Of a stretch of 40,275 nucleotides of DNA, positions 26,969 to 36,667 are shown in pieces; the stretch's first letter is position 1; each line of letters begins with the position of its first letter. The notes under the pieces were generated by a model that ran no database searches, was not told where the DNA came from, and saw nothing but the letters and a program-made list of their open reading frames with translations. Position numbers and translations under genes: made by a program. Source of the DNA: an uncultured Porphyromonadaceae bacterium (lineage in GTDB: Bacteria; Bacteroidota; Bacteroidia; Bacteroidales; Muribaculaceae). The stretch spans positions 1 through 40,275 of the forward strand of contig CAMWID010000027.1 in assembly GCA_947174235.1 (NCBI GenBank). The letters are read 5' to 3'.

Positions 26969-28393
26969 ATGAAAGTATCAGGTAAAAAAGTAAATTTAGG
27001 TTGGTTCCTTGTTTTGACAGGTTTTCTGGTGATAAGTTTCGCAGGTTTGCGTTCAGGCGCGCAGGAAGGTCAGTTTGATTTGCCGGGCGACCATGTATGG
27101 GCAAATGTGGCGTGGATGATCACCGCCACGATATTTGTATTGATGATGACCCCGGGCCTTTCATTTTTTTACGGAGGTATGGTCCGTAAGAAAAATGTTA
27201 TATCGACAATGCTTCAGAGTTTCATTGTCATGGGATTTGTGAGCGTCATATGGGTGGTTTTCGGATTCGGACTCGCATTCGGTGATGACATAGCTCATGT
27301 GATAGGCAATCCTTTAGATTTCATAATGATGAATAATGTCGGGGTGAGAAATGTTACCGACCCGTCGTCGGAGATGTCGCAGATAGGACTTGTCACCACC
27401 ACGATTCCACTGGCATTATTCGCGTTGTTTCAGATGAAGTTTGCCATCATCACACCTTCGCTCATAACCGGAGCGTTTGCGGAGAGGGTACATTTCTCGG
27501 GTTATCTTTTGTTTATGATCCTCTGGACCGTATTGGTGTATTGTCCTCTCGCCCACTGCACATGGCATCCGGAAGGGCTTTTCGGCATGATGCACGTGCA
27601 TGATTATGCCGGAGGCATAGTGGTCCATGCCGCTTCAGGCGTCGCTGCTCTCGCCGGCGCTATGTTTCTTGGCAGACGCAGGGACGCGGGAGTTGAAAAC
27701 AAGCCTGCCAACGTGCCATTTGTGCTTCTCGGCGCCGCCCTGCTGTGGCTTGGATGGTTTGGATTCAACGGAGGATCTTCGCTTGCCGCCGACGGGATAG
27801 CCATTTCCGCATTTCTCAACACCAATACAGCCGCCGCAGTCGCGATGGTGGTGTGGATAGCTCTTGATGCCGTGCGCGGCAGGAAGCCGTCGGCGATGGG
27901 GGCTGCCATAGGCGCAGTCGTGGGTCTGGTTGCGATCACTCCCTGCGCCGGATGGGTTACCACGGGGGAAAGCGTGTTCATAGCATTCTTCATAGCCGTC
28001 TGCTGCAATATGGCGGTGTCATGGAAAAGCTATAGCCGTGTGCTCGACGACGCGCTTGATGTGTTTCCCACGCACGGTCTGGGGGGCATAATCGGCACCA
28101 TATTGACGGGAATATTCGCCTATGACTATTTTGCCGCGTCTGATCCGGATATGATTACACGTGGAGAGTTTTTCATGAACCATATTCTTGTTCTATGTAT
28201 GGTGTTTGTCTATACTTTTGTGGTAAGCTACGCACTTTATTGGCTTACGGACAAGATAGTTCCTATGCGGGTGAGCGGATGGAACGAGCGTGTGGGTCTC
28301 GACGCCTCGCAACATGACGAGGAATATGAGGCGGGAGTTTCTTCAGAACTGCCCACGGAGGCGGAGTGGTTCAGGGGAGTTGAGGAGAATTGA
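26969..28393 (+). CDS. amtB: Ammonium transporter (Amt family)
   Basis: This 474-residue inner-membrane protein conducts ammonium into the cell. An N-terminal signal-like helix (about 10-27) is followed by about eleven transmembrane helices. Hallmarks include FFYGGMVRKKNV, the conserved block AFAERVHFSGYLLF, and the pore twin histidines H220 in GGIVVHAASG and H369 in FPTHGLGG. The C-terminal tail is about 40 residues and acidic, without the fused regulatory domain found in some homologues. It is the first gene of an operon with glutamate synthase, separated from gltB by 38 nt, so uptake and assimilation of nitrogen are co-expressed. No glnK/PII gene lies next to it, although such a partner is usual in bacteria. 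Confidence 0.95.
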   Translation: MKVSGKKVNLGWFLVLTGFLVISFAGLRSGAQEGQFDLPGDHVWANVAWMITATIFVLMMTPGLSFFYGGMVRKKNVISTMLQSFIVMGFVSVIWVVFGFGLAFGDDIAHVIGNPLDFIMMNNVGVRNVTDPSSEMSQIGLVTTTIPLALFALFQMKFAIITPSLITGAFAERVHFSGYLLFMILWTVLVYCPLAHCTWHPEGLFGMMHVHDYAGGIVVHAASGVAALAGAMFLGRRRDAGVENKPANVPFVLLGAALLWLGWFGFNGGSSLAADGIAISAFLNTNTAAAVAMVVWIALDAVRGRKPSAMGAAIGAVVGLVAITPCAGWVTTGESVFIAFFIAVCCNMAVSWKSYSRVLDDALDVFPTHGLGGIIGTILTGIFAYDYFAASDPDMITRGEFFMNHILVLCMVFVYTFVVSYALYWLTDKIVPMRVSGWNERVGLDASQHDEEYEAGVSSELPTEAEWFRGVEEN

Positions 28394-28431
28394 AAAATCA
28401 ATTATGTAAAGAATTTAAGGATACCGATATA

Positions 28432-31400
28432 ATGCAGACACACCACAATCAGACACGCGGACTTTATGATCCACGCTTCGAGCACGATGCTTGCGGCGTA
28501 GGGCTGCTTGTCAATGTAAAAGGAATAAAAAGCCACCGGCTGGTGGAGCAGGGACTACAGGTTCTCGAGCATATGGTGCACCGCGGCGCCGAAGGTGCCG
28601 ACCCCAAGACGGGAGACGGAGCCGGGATAATGGTGCAGGTGCCTCACGAGTTTATTCTTCTTCAGGGTATCCCTGTGCCGGAAAAGGGACGTTACGGCAC
28701 AGGACTTGTATTCATGCCGCACGACGAGGAATCGCAATCGATGATCCTTGATGTCATTGAGCGAGAGGCGCTGCAGCTGGGGCTCAAGCTTATGGCAGTG
28801 CGTGATGTGCCGACAAACAACAGCCGGCTCGGATCGGTGGCACGCTCCGCCGAACCGGTCATCAGACAGATATTCGTTTCAGACGAAGAGACTGACGACC
28901 CTGTGGAAATACGTCTTTATATGCTGCGTAAGGCGGTCGAAAAAAAGATCTCAGGAGCGGCAGATATAGTTGGTAAAGAGGAATTTTATATCGTATCGCT
29001 TTCTTCAAGGATCATTGTATACAAGGGGATGTTGTCGAGCCTTCAGCTCCGCTACTATTATCCTGACCTCATGAATCCCCGATTCACCACGGCTATGGCT
29101 CTCGTGCATTCTCGTTTCTCGACCAACACGTTCCCTACTTGGTCGCTCGCACAGCCTTTCCGTATGCTCGGACATAACGGGGAGATAAATACCATACAGG
29201 GCAACCGGTTGTGGATGAAGGCACGAGAGGCCGTTCTGAATGATACCCCTTTCCAGGGACGCGACATGACCCCGATAGTGCAGCCGGGGATGAGCGACTC
29301 CGCATCTCTTGACAATGTGCTGGAATATTTTGTAATGGCAGGTATGTCGCTTCCCCACGCGCTTGCCATGCTCGTGCCGGAATCGTTCAACGGCAAGAAT
29401 CCTATTTCTCCGGAACTCAAGGCTTTCTATGAGTATCATTCCTGTCTGATGGAGGCATGGGACGGTCCGGCGGCGCTTCTTTTCAGCGACGGGCGTTATG
29501 CAGGAGGGATGCTTGACCGCAACGGTCTGCGTCCCGCACGTTATCTTGTCACTCGCAACGATACTGTCGTTCTCGCCTCAGAGACAGGGGTGCTTCCGTT
29601 TGATCCCTCCGAGATTAAAGAAAAAGGACGTCTGCGCCCCGGAAAGATGATGATGGTGGACATGCAGGAAGGAAAGATATATCACGACGACGAGCTCAAA
29701 GAGGAGCTTGCCTCACGTTTTCCTTACCGTGACTGGCTGGCGCACAACCGCATCAGTCTTGACTCGATAACTTCCGGGCGTAAGGTGCCTGCCGGCGTTG
29801 ATGATTTTGCCCGGCTTAAAAGGGTTTTCTTCTATAATCGCGAGGAGGTTGAGAAAATAATGACGCCTATGGTCACCGACGGGAAGGAGCCGGTAAATTC
29901 CATGGGAAAGGACACTCCCGTCGCGGTGTTGTCGGAGCTGCCACAGCTAATGTATACCTATTTCCGCCAGCATTTTGCCCAGGTCACCAACCCACCCATA
30001 GATCCGCTGCGTGAAGAGCTGGTGATGAGTCTCGACAGCTATATCGGGGCGGTAAAGTTTTCTTTGACGGAGTTCTCTCCCGACCTGTGCAAAATGGTGC
30101 TTCTTAAGCGTCCCATAATCACCAACCGTGAGCTTGATCTTCTGTGTAACCTGCGTTACAAGGGTTTTATCACCCGCAAACTTTCGATGACGTTTCCTGT
30201 GGAGGAGGGCGCGGAAGGTATGGCCAAAGGTATCGCTCGCCTTTGCAAGGACGCTGAAAAGGCGGTAGAGGAGGGATGCAACTATGTGATATTGTCAGAC
30301 CGCGGCGTAGATGCCGACAATGCTCCGATACCGGCTCTGCTTGCCACTTCCGCTGTGCACCATCATCTCATCGAGAAGAAAAAACGGGCTCAGACGGCGC
30401 TCGTGATAGAGACTGCGGATGCCCGGGAGGTGATGCATTTCGCATTGCTCGTGGGGTATGGTGCGTCAGCTATAAATCCGTATCTCGCATTTGCAGTGAT
30501 CGATGATCTTGTCAGGAGAAAGGAGATACAGCTCGATTTTTCCACGGCGTGCGGCAATTTTATCAAGGCGGTTGACAAAGGTCTGCTTAAAGTGATGTCG
30601 AAGATGGGCATCTCTACCCTCACCTCATATAAAGGCGCCCAGCTTTTTGAGGCGATAGGTCTGTCTGAAGATCTATGCCGGAGATATTTCGGCGATACCG
30701 TGACAAAAGTGGGAGGCATAGGGCTCGAGGCGATGACTCGCGACATACTCACAGCTCATGCCGAGGCTTACGGCAGTGATTTTGACACTCATGCCCCGCT
30801 CCCGTATATCGGTCAGTATTCATTCCGAAAAGATGGCGAGGAACATGCATGGAATCCGGATACGATAGCCACTCTGCAGCTTGCCACCCGTCTGGGATCT
30901 TATAAGAAATTCAAGGAATATACCTCGCTTGTAGACAACAAGCCGGCTCCTATATTCATACGCGATTTCCTTGAGTTCCGTCCCGGGATTCCTGTGCCTG
31001 TCGAGGAAGTGGAGTCTGAGGAGGATATAATGCGTAGGTTTGTGACCGGCGCCATGTCGTTCGGCTCCATAAGCCGGGAGGCTCATGAAGCGCTTGCTGT
31101 AGCCATGAATGCCATTGGGGCACGTTCCAATACGGGAGAAGGAGGCGAGGATGCAGCAAGGTTTGTCACGAGGGAAGACGGCTCATCGGCACGTTCCGCT
31201 ATAAAGCAGGTCGCGTCGGGACGTTTTGGTGTGACGACATCATATCTTGTCAACGCCGATGAGATCCAGATAAAGATAGCACAGGGCGCCAAACCGGGCG
31301 AGGGAGGACAGCTCCCCGGTTTCAAGGTGGACGAGATCATAGCCCGCACGCGGCATTCGATACCGGGTCTGACACTTATCTCTCCCCCACCGCATCATGA

Positions 31401-32913
31401 TATATATTCGATCGAAGATCTTGCCCAACTTATTTTCGATCTGAAGAACGTGAATCCTGTGGCAAAGGTGAGCGTCAAGCTTGTCTCGGAGAGTGGAGTC
31501 GGGACAATAGCGGCAGGCGTGGCGAAAGCAAAGAGTGACCTGATAACGATAAGCGGCAGCGACGGTGGCACCGGCGCGTCGCCTGCGAGCTCGATACGGT
31601 ATGCCGGCGTGCCGGTGGAGATCGGTCTGGCGGAGACGCAGCAGACACTTGTGATCAACAATCTGCGGGGGCAGGTGAAGCTTCAGGCTGACGGTCAGCT
31701 GAAGACAGGCAGGGATGTGCTCATCATGGCGATGCTCGGGGCGGAAGAGTATGGTTTCGCCACAAGCGCCCTGATAGTGCTTGGATGCGTAATGATGCGC
31801 AAGTGCCATATGAACACGTGTCCGGTGGGCGTCGCCACTCAAAACGAGGAATTGCGCAAGCGGTTTATAGGACGGTCGGAGTATGTGGTAAATTTCTTCC
31901 GGTTTCTTGCCCGCGACATACGTGAGACTATGGCGTCGCTCGGAGTGCGGAGACTCGATGAAGTGATAGGACGGGCAGACATGCTCAGGGTCAACGAAAA
32001 AATGCGTGAGGAATTAGCTCCGGGACTTGATTTAAGCAAGATTCTTTATATCCCGGAAGAGGCTTCGGAGAATGCGATAATAAATGTCGCCCCCCAGAAG
32101 CATGAGATAGACCATGTCCTTGACCGGGAGATCATATCGCGTTCGTTTCCGGCTCTCGCGTCAGGGATGCCCGTGGAGCTGGAATTTCCTATCTGCAACA
32201 CCGACCGGTCGACAGGGGCTATGCTTTCGGGAGACGTCGCATGTAAATACGGAGAGGAGGGTCTTCCCGACGATACGATACGCTGCACGTTCAAAGGATC
32301 GGCGGGACAGAGTTTCGGTGCGTTTCTCGCACATGGGATCTCGTTCCGGCTTGAAGGCGATGCCAATGATTATGTCGGCAAAGGGCTGTCCGGGGGCAAG
32401 ATGGTGATCGTGCCTCCCGCGGAATCCATTTTCGCGCCCGAAGATAATATAATAGCCGGCAACACGCTGCTGTACGGAGCCACTTCGGGAGAGATTTATA
32501 TCAACGGCAGAGTCGGCGAGAGATTCTGTGTACGCAATTCCGGAGCCATAGCCGTGGTAGAGGGTGTCGGCGACCATTGCTGTGAGTATATGACCGGAGG
32601 AAGAGTTGTCGTACTGGGTACGACGGGAAGAAATTTCGCCGCAGGGATGAGCGGAGGCATAGCATATGTGTGGAATCCGAGGGGTGACTTCGACTATTTC
32701 TGCAATATGGAGCTCGTGGAACTCTCGCTGATAGAGAATGTGGCAGACAACAGAGAACTCCACCGTCTTGTCTCCACCCATTACAAGCATACCCGCTCGC
32801 CGTTGGCGGCAAGGATGCTTGACGATTGGGAAACGTATGCACGACAGTTCCTCAAAGTGATTCCCATTGAGTATAAAAAGATACTTGAGGCTGGAATGAG
32901 TGATAAAAAATGA
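28432..32913 (+). CDS. gltB: Glutamate synthase, large subunit
   Basis: This 1493-residue subunit makes glutamate from glutamine and 2-oxoglutarate. The start at 28432 leaves a 20-residue propeptide before the catalytic cysteine C21 of the class II amidotransferase domain (HDACGVGLL). An earlier TTG at 28390 is in frame but would overlap the amtB stop codon. Next come the central domain (about 470-770), the FMN-binding synthase domain (about 830-1190; GAMSFGSISREAHEAL, SNTGEGGED, GSDGGTGASP) and the 3Fe-4S cysteines C1119, C1125 and C1130. The C-terminal GXGXG helix domain closes the protein. All landmarks are intact and length is normal for the NADPH-type alpha subunit. Confidence 0.97.
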   Translation: MQTHHNQTRGLYDPRFEHDACGVGLLVNVKGIKSHRLVEQGLQVLEHMVHRGAEGADPKTGDGAGIMVQVPHEFILLQGIPVPEKGRYGTGLVFMPHDEESQSMILDVIEREALQLGLKLMAVRDVPTNNSRLGSVARSAEPVIRQIFVSDEETDDPVEIRLYMLRKAVEKKISGAADIVGKEEFYIVSLSSRIIVYKGMLSSLQLRYYYPDLMNPRFTTAMALVHSRFSTNTFPTWSLAQPFRMLGHNGEINTIQGNRLWMKAREAVLNDTPFQGRDMTPIVQPGMSDSASLDNVLEYFVMAGMSLPHALAMLVPESFNGKNPISPELKAFYEYHSCLMEAWDGPAALLFSDGRYAGGMLDRNGLRPARYLVTRNDTVVLASETGVLPFDPSEIKEKGRLRPGKMMMVDMQEGKIYHDDELKEELASRFPYRDWLAHNRISLDSITSGRKVPAGVDDFARLKRVFFYNREEVEKIMTPMVTDGKEPVNSMGKDTPVAVLSELPQLMYTYFRQHFAQVTNPPIDPLREELVMSLDSYIGAVKFSLTEFSPDLCKMVLLKRPIITNRELDLLCNLRYKGFITRKLSMTFPVEEGAEGMAKGIARLCKDAEKAVEEGCNYVILSDRGVDADNAPIPALLATSAVHHHLIEKKKRAQTALVIETADAREVMHFALLVGYGASAINPYLAFAVIDDLVRRKEIQLDFSTACGNFIKAVDKGLLKVMSKMGISTLTSYKGAQLFEAIGLSEDLCRRYFGDTVTKVGGIGLEAMTRDILTAHAEAYGSDFDTHAPLPYIGQYSFRKDGEEHAWNPDTIATLQLATRLGSYKKFKEYTSLVDNKPAPIFIRDFLEFRPGIPVPVEEVESEEDIMRRFVTGAMSFGSISREAHEALAVAMNAIGARSNTGEGGEDAARFVTREDGSSARSAIKQVASGRFGVTTSYLVNADEIQIKIAQGAKPGEGGQLPGFKVDEIIARTRHSIPGLTLISPPPHHDIYSIEDLAQLIFDLKNVNPVAKVSVKLVSESGVGTIAAGVAKAKSDLITISGSDGGTGASPASSIRYAGVPVEIGLAETQQTLVINNLRGQVKLQADGQLKTGRDVLIMAMLGAEEYGFATSALIVLGCVMMRKCHMNTCPVGVATQNEELRKRFIGRSEYVVNFFRFLARDIRETMASLGVRRLDEVIGRADMLRVNEKMREELAPGLDLSKILYIPEEASENAIINVAPQKHEIDHVLDREIISRSFPALASGMPVELEFPICNTDRSTGAMLSGDVACKYGEEGLPDDTIRCTFKGSAGQSFGAFLAHGISFRLEGDANDYVGKGLSGGKMVIVPPAESIFAPEDNIIAGNTLLYGATSGEIYINGRVGERFCVRNSGAIAVVEGVGDHCCEYMTGGRVVVLGTTGRNFAAGMSGGIAYVWNPRGDFDYFCNMELVELSLIENVADNRELHRLVSTHYKHTRSPLAARMLDDWETYARQFLKVIPIEYKKILEAGMSDKK

Positions 32914-32939
32914 AATTGGACGATTAATATTTAGTTAAA

Positions 32940-34379
32940 ATGGGAAATCCCGGTGCTTTTCTGAATATACCACGCAAGGAGGGGGGATACCGTCCCGCGG
33001 ATGAACGTGTGAAGGATTATAGTGAGGTTGAGATGCGTCTTAATGCCGTGGAACGCCGCGAACAGGCGTCGCGATGCATGGATTGCGGTGTGCCATTCTG
33101 TCATTGGAGCTGTCCGCTCGGCAACCGTCAGCCTGAATGGCAGGACCGTCTTTACAAGGATGATGTGGCAGGAGCCTACGCGCTTTTGTCGATGACTGAT
33201 GACTTCCCTGAATTTACCGGACGTGTGTGCCCGGCATTGTGTGAGAAGGGATGCGTGCTCAACAAACGGCATGAAGCCGTAACCGTGCGGGAAAATGAAC
33301 TCGCCATTGTAGAGCGGGCGTTCGCGGAAGGACTTGTCAGACCTAAGCCTCCTGTCAACAGGACAGGAAAACGGGTTGCGGTGATTGGTTCAGGCCCGGC
33401 AGGAATGGCATGTGCCAATCAGCTCAATCGCCGTGGGCACAAAGTGACTGTTTTTGAAAAGAATGCCGCACCCGGAGGATTGTTGCGCTTCGGTATTCCG
33501 GATTTCAAACTTGACAAAGGTGTCATCGACCGTCGCGTGGCTCTGATGGAGGAGGAGGGGGTCGTGTTTCGTTGCGGAGTCAATGTAGGACGCGACATCA
33601 CTGCCTCACAGCTTCTTGAGGAATATGACGCAGTGTGTATCGCCATCGGCTCGGAGACACCGCGAGACCTGAAGGTGGATGGTCGAGGACTGAAGGGAGT
33701 GCATTTCGCCCTTGAGCTTCTTCAACAGCAGAACCGTTGTAACGCAGGTGAGAATTTTACCGATGATGTGCGTGTAAGCGCCAAGGGTAAAAATGTGCTT
33801 GTGATCGGAGGCGGCGACACGGGCAGCGACTGTGTGGGCACGTCGCATCGTCAGGGAGCTTTATCTGTGACCCAGATAGAGATTATGCCCAAACCTCCGG
33901 TGGGAGACAACCCTTCTACGCCGTGGCCTTACTGGCCGGTGATCCTTAAGACCTCAAGCAGCCATGAAGAGGGTTGCGACAGGCGCTGGCTTCTTGATAC
34001 GCGCCGTTTTATCGCTGATGACAGTGGCTGTGTGAGCGGAGTTGAGGTAGAGGAGGTGGAATGGGAAAAGAATCCTTCTGACGGGAAAATGAATCTCGTG
34101 CATACAGGACGCATGTCTATAATCAAGGCGGAGATTGTCCTTCTCGCCATGGGATTTACCGGACCCTCCGGGAAAGAACTTCTTGATGGGCTCGGAGTAG
34201 AAAGAGACAAGCGTGGCAATGTGAAAGTTGATCCTCAGACCCGAGCCACCAGTGTGGCTAAAGTTTTTGCCGCAGGCGATGTCGCCTCCGGGGCGTCTCT
34301 TGTGGTCAGATGTATCGCTTCAGGTAGAGATGCCGCCAAAGGAATCGACGCTTATATTTCAAAAGCCACTGAATTATAA
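32940..34379 (+). CDS. gltD: Glutamate synthase, small subunit
   Basis: This 479-residue beta subunit passes electrons from NAD(P)H to GltB. Two 4Fe-4S cysteine sets sit at the N-terminus, one in CMDCGVPFCHWSC (C46, C49, C54, C58) and one in CPALCEKGC. An FAD-binding Rossmann motif (VIGSGPAGMACANQL, from about residue 148) and an NAD(P)H-binding motif (VIGGGDTGSDC, from about 288) follow. A terminal FAD motif lies in KVFAAGDVASGASLVV. It starts 26 nt after gltB and ends by overlapping the stop of the convergent gene at 34374 by 6 nt, so no separate terminator fits between them. Confidence 0.97.
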   Translation: MGNPGAFLNIPRKEGGYRPADERVKDYSEVEMRLNAVERREQASRCMDCGVPFCHWSCPLGNRQPEWQDRLYKDDVAGAYALLSMTDDFPEFTGRVCPALCEKGCVLNKRHEAVTVRENELAIVERAFAEGLVRPKPPVNRTGKRVAVIGSGPAGMACANQLNRRGHKVTVFEKNAAPGGLLRFGIPDFKLDKGVIDRRVALMEEEGVVFRCGVNVGRDITASQLLEEYDAVCIAIGSETPRDLKVDGRGLKGVHFALELLQQQNRCNAGENFTDDVRVSAKGKNVLVIGGGDTGSDCVGTSHRQGALSVTQIEIMPKPPVGDNPSTPWPYWPVILKTSSSHEEGCDRRWLLDTRRFIADDSGCVSGVEVEEVEWEKNPSDGKMNLVHTGRMSIIKAEIVLLAMGFTGPSGKELLDGLGVERDKRGNVKVDPQTRATSVAKVFAAGDVASGASLVVRCIASGRDAAKGIDAYISKATEL

Positions 34380-35447
34380 TTTCCGGAGCCGCATTGACGA
34401 GGAGTGGTAAGGAAATTGTATTTCGATGATTGATTCTTCGACAATCTGTGCTTTGATGTCTTTTGTAAGAGGCAGCCCTTCCGCGTCATTCCAGATCAGG
34501 CTATAGGTGGCGGGAAATGGATCAGGGGTCAATATCCCCTTTATCATGCCCGGTTGCCATGACTGAGAGTTTGTGCGTGCCCCTGATAGATACAGGATGA
34601 GGTAGCGTCCTGAATCTTTTACGATGGCGAGCCTGTAGTCACCTCCCGGCACAAGCAACGATTCTTCAAGATTGCGGTCGAACACGGTCCAGTATCCTTC
34701 AACCGGATCTGTGGAGGCATCCAGATATCGGCGTAATGTGTCAGTATCTTTCCATATGGGATGAGGTATAAGCGATTGTAAGGTTTCATCGGCGAGGGAA
34801 ATATCGGTTATACGGATATTTCCAGCGGGGGACACGGCGAATCCGAAGCCGGTCATTTTTATCCGGTCGCAAGGTATGCTCAACACCGGTCGCATGCCAT
34901 GATTGCCAGCATATATGTCGATCTGTCGGGAAGTTGCCTTCACATTCCAGATGTTGACTCCGGAGTAGCAGTCCACGCCTTCTTTTAATACGGCTGCAGT
35001 GAATGGTTCTTCCCCATTTCTGTGTGCTGCCACACGTATTGCGGGGACTGACGATATTTGATCCGGGATTTCATCGGATGAGACGGTCAGGAAGATCGTG
35101 TCGGAATTTTCATCAGCGAGCCAGAAGCTCCACTCAGGATTTTTCCGTTGGCGGCGTTTCCCGGCGGAATCGGTATATGTGGATCTTCCGGAGGGATGGC
35201 ACGACAGGTTTTCCGCCCTGAATGTCAATGAGAAATTTGAGAGGGTGTCTGGCAGACAGATGCCGTCTTTTACCGTGACGTGGGTAGGGTTATGAATTAT
35301 TATCCCGTTATCGGTGGCATAGCGGAAAGGGGTGTATCCTCGCCCTTTGTTCCAATGTACGCGTTTCCCTTCATGTTCTCTGTAGGCGGAAACATCGGAA
35401 TAAAGAGCCGCTATGGCGCAGAGGAGAAATATCAGGCGTGGATGCAT
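34374..35447 (-). CDS. Secreted protein of unknown function
   Basis: This 357-residue protein starts at 35447, where MHPRLIFLLCAIAAL...SAYRE gives a signal peptide; the frame is open further upstream but overlaps the exporter gene. The start overlaps the LysE stop by one base (TGATG), so translation is probably coupled. Residues about 45-215 alternate strands in the manner of a concanavalin/LamG-like sandwich (SFWLADENSDTIFLTVS, NIWNVKATSRQIDIYAG). Residues about 240-330 form a second region with YWTVFDRNLEESLLVPGGDY and GMIKGILTPDPFPATYSLIW. I do not recognise the family and see no catalytic motif. A cell-envelope or extracellular role follows only from the signal peptide. Confidence 0.75.
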   Translation of the reverse strand: MHPRLIFLLCAIAALYSDVSAYREHEGKRVHWNKGRGYTPFRYATDNGIIIHNPTHVTVKDGICLPDTLSNFSLTFRAENLSCHPSGRSTYTDSAGKRRQRKNPEWSFWLADENSDTIFLTVSSDEIPDQISSVPAIRVAAHRNGEEPFTAAVLKEGVDCYSGVNIWNVKATSRQIDIYAGNHGMRPVLSIPCDRIKMTGFGFAVSPAGNIRITDISLADETLQSLIPHPIWKDTDTLRRYLDASTDPVEGYWTVFDRNLEESLLVPGGDYRLAIVKDSGRYLILYLSGARTNSQSWQPGMIKGILTPDPFPATYSLIWNDAEGLPLTKDIKAQIVEESIIEIQFPYHSSSMRLRKL

Positions 35448-36106
35448 CAGGAAACAAGATTTGAGATGCCGGTGACGATCCCTACAATCGCGAAAAGAAG
35501 GATCACCACGCCTATTATGCGGTTGATCAGCCACATTGACCGTACATTGAAATGGGCACGGACCTTGTCGACTGCAAATGTGACGAACCACCACCATGCG
35601 AGCGCCCCCACTCCTATCGACAGGTATCCCACGATATAATGGTAGAATTTGACATCGGGTACCGGGAAATTGAATCTGGCGAAGAGTCCTATTATCAGAA
35701 ACAGGATGAGGGGGTTGGAGAATGTGAAAAGGAATCCTCCGAGAATATTTTTTTTAGGAGACACAGGCTCCGCCTGAGAGGCGGGTTTCAAAGTTGACGC
35801 CGGATTTTTCCTGAAGAGGTAAATGCTGAATCCTATAAGGACGGCGCTTCCCACAAGTTGAATCACATTCTGGTTGCGCTCGATGAATTCCTGTATGAAA
35901 GAGAGTCCGAAACCGGTGAGCAGACAATAGAAAAGATCGGAAATAGAAGCTCCCACCCCGGTGTAGAATCCGGGGCGTCTCCCTTTGTCAAGTGTGCGCT
36001 GGATGCACAGGATCCCTACGGGGCCCATAGGGGCTGAGATGAGGATCCCGATGGCGATGCCGCGCCATATCATATAAAAGAGACTTTCGATAAAGTCCAT
36101 ATTCAA
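35447..36106 (-). CDS. LysE/RhtB-family exporter
   Basis: This 219-residue inner-membrane protein has about six hydrophobic segments and the LysE-family opening (GIAIGILISAPMGPVGILCIQR), with a mid-protein NPLILFLI segment after a basic cytoplasmic loop (PKKNILGGFLFTFSNP). Family members export amino acids or other small metabolites; the substrate is not readable here. It lies 39 nt downstream of the Rieske-like lipoprotein, behind a small hairpin, and its stop overlaps the start of the following secreted protein. Co-transcription with pyrE is likely from the spacing of the whole run. Confidence 0.88.
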   Translation of the reverse strand: MNMDFIESLFYMIWRGIAIGILISAPMGPVGILCIQRTLDKGRRPGFYTGVGASISDLFYCLLTGFGLSFIQEFIERNQNVIQLVGSAVLIGFSIYLFRKNPASTLKPASQAEPVSPKKNILGGFLFTFSNPLILFLIIGLFARFNFPVPDVKFYHYIVGYLSIGVGALAWWWFVTFAVDKVRAHFNVRSMWLINRIIGVVILLFAIVGIVTGISNLVS

Positions 36107-36117
36107 GATACTCTGCC

Positions 36118-36142
36118 GGACGTTTCCCCCGGAGGGGAGTCC
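36118..36142 (-). promoter_or_regulatory. Small hairpin between lipoprotein and exporter genes
   Basis: GGAC (36118-36121) with GTCC (36139-36142) and inner CCCC (36126-36129) with GGGG (36134-36137) form a compact interrupted stem just after the lipoprotein stop. No T-run follows on the minus strand, so it is more likely an mRNA processing or stability element than a terminator. Confidence 0.3.
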
Positions 36143-36145
36143 GTT

Positions 36146-36667
36146 TCAGTTGGTTATAATATATCCTCCGGATCCCGACGGGAGGCAGCGGTAGCGGCGC
36201 AACCCATATTTTTTCGATCCGGAGGCGGCGGGACCGGAAAGCGGGGCGCCTCCACCCATTGTCACGTCGTAACGCGATCCGCATTGTGGGCAGACAGCCT
36301 CGTAGAGGTCGGTTTCCACCTGCACTCTCACATCGGTCTTCCTTTCCACAGGACATGCGAGGTCATAGGCGAGAGGGGTATCTGTGGTGGCGGAATATGG
36401 ATCCATGCCGTTGATCAGCAACACTCCGCCGAAACCGGTGGCGCTTGTCTGGGTATATGGAAATCCGGAGGGTTCACGCAAACCGCTTGCAAGAATAAAA
36501 CGTCTGCTGGATCCGAATCCCGATACTCCGTATGTGTTCCATGAGCCTGCGTCGGCGATCACTATGTTGACAGGGGCGGCGGGAATATTGTCGCTGTCAA
36601 CGGTCTGGCATGCGGAGGCAAGGAGTGTGGCGGATATCGCGCAAAGCGCGGGGCGCATGGGGATCAT
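36146..36667 (-). CDS. Rieske-like lipoprotein with altered cluster ligands
   Basis: This 173-residue lipoprotein (lipobox LLASAC, C20) has a C-terminal half resembling the Rieske 2Fe-2S fold: LACPVE (C105) and, after 20 residues, CPQCGSRYDV (C126, C129), followed by the glycine-rich GGGAPLSGPA loop and a closing strand. Classical Rieske proteins use C-x-H and C-x2-H. Here valine stands in place of the first histidine and cysteine in place of the second, so a normal cluster is unlikely. Its start overlaps the stop of the SRPBCC gene by 4 nt (ATGA). A periplasmic or envelope role is inferred from the signal. Whether it binds metal is open. Confidence 0.7.
   Translation of the reverse strand: MIPMRPALCAISATLLASACQTVDSDNIPAAPVNIVIADAGSWNTYGVSGFGSSRRFILASGLREPSGFPYTQTSATGFGGVLLINGMDPYSATTDTPLAYDLACPVERKTDVRVQVETDLYEAVCPQCGSRYDVTMGGGAPLSGPAASGSKKYGLRRYRCLPSGSGGYIITN

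Noticed and set aside
35448..35597. Upstream extension of the secreted unknown protein into the LysE gene
   Set aside because: Fifty added residues would precede a clear signal peptide, and the TGATG junction supports the start at 35447.
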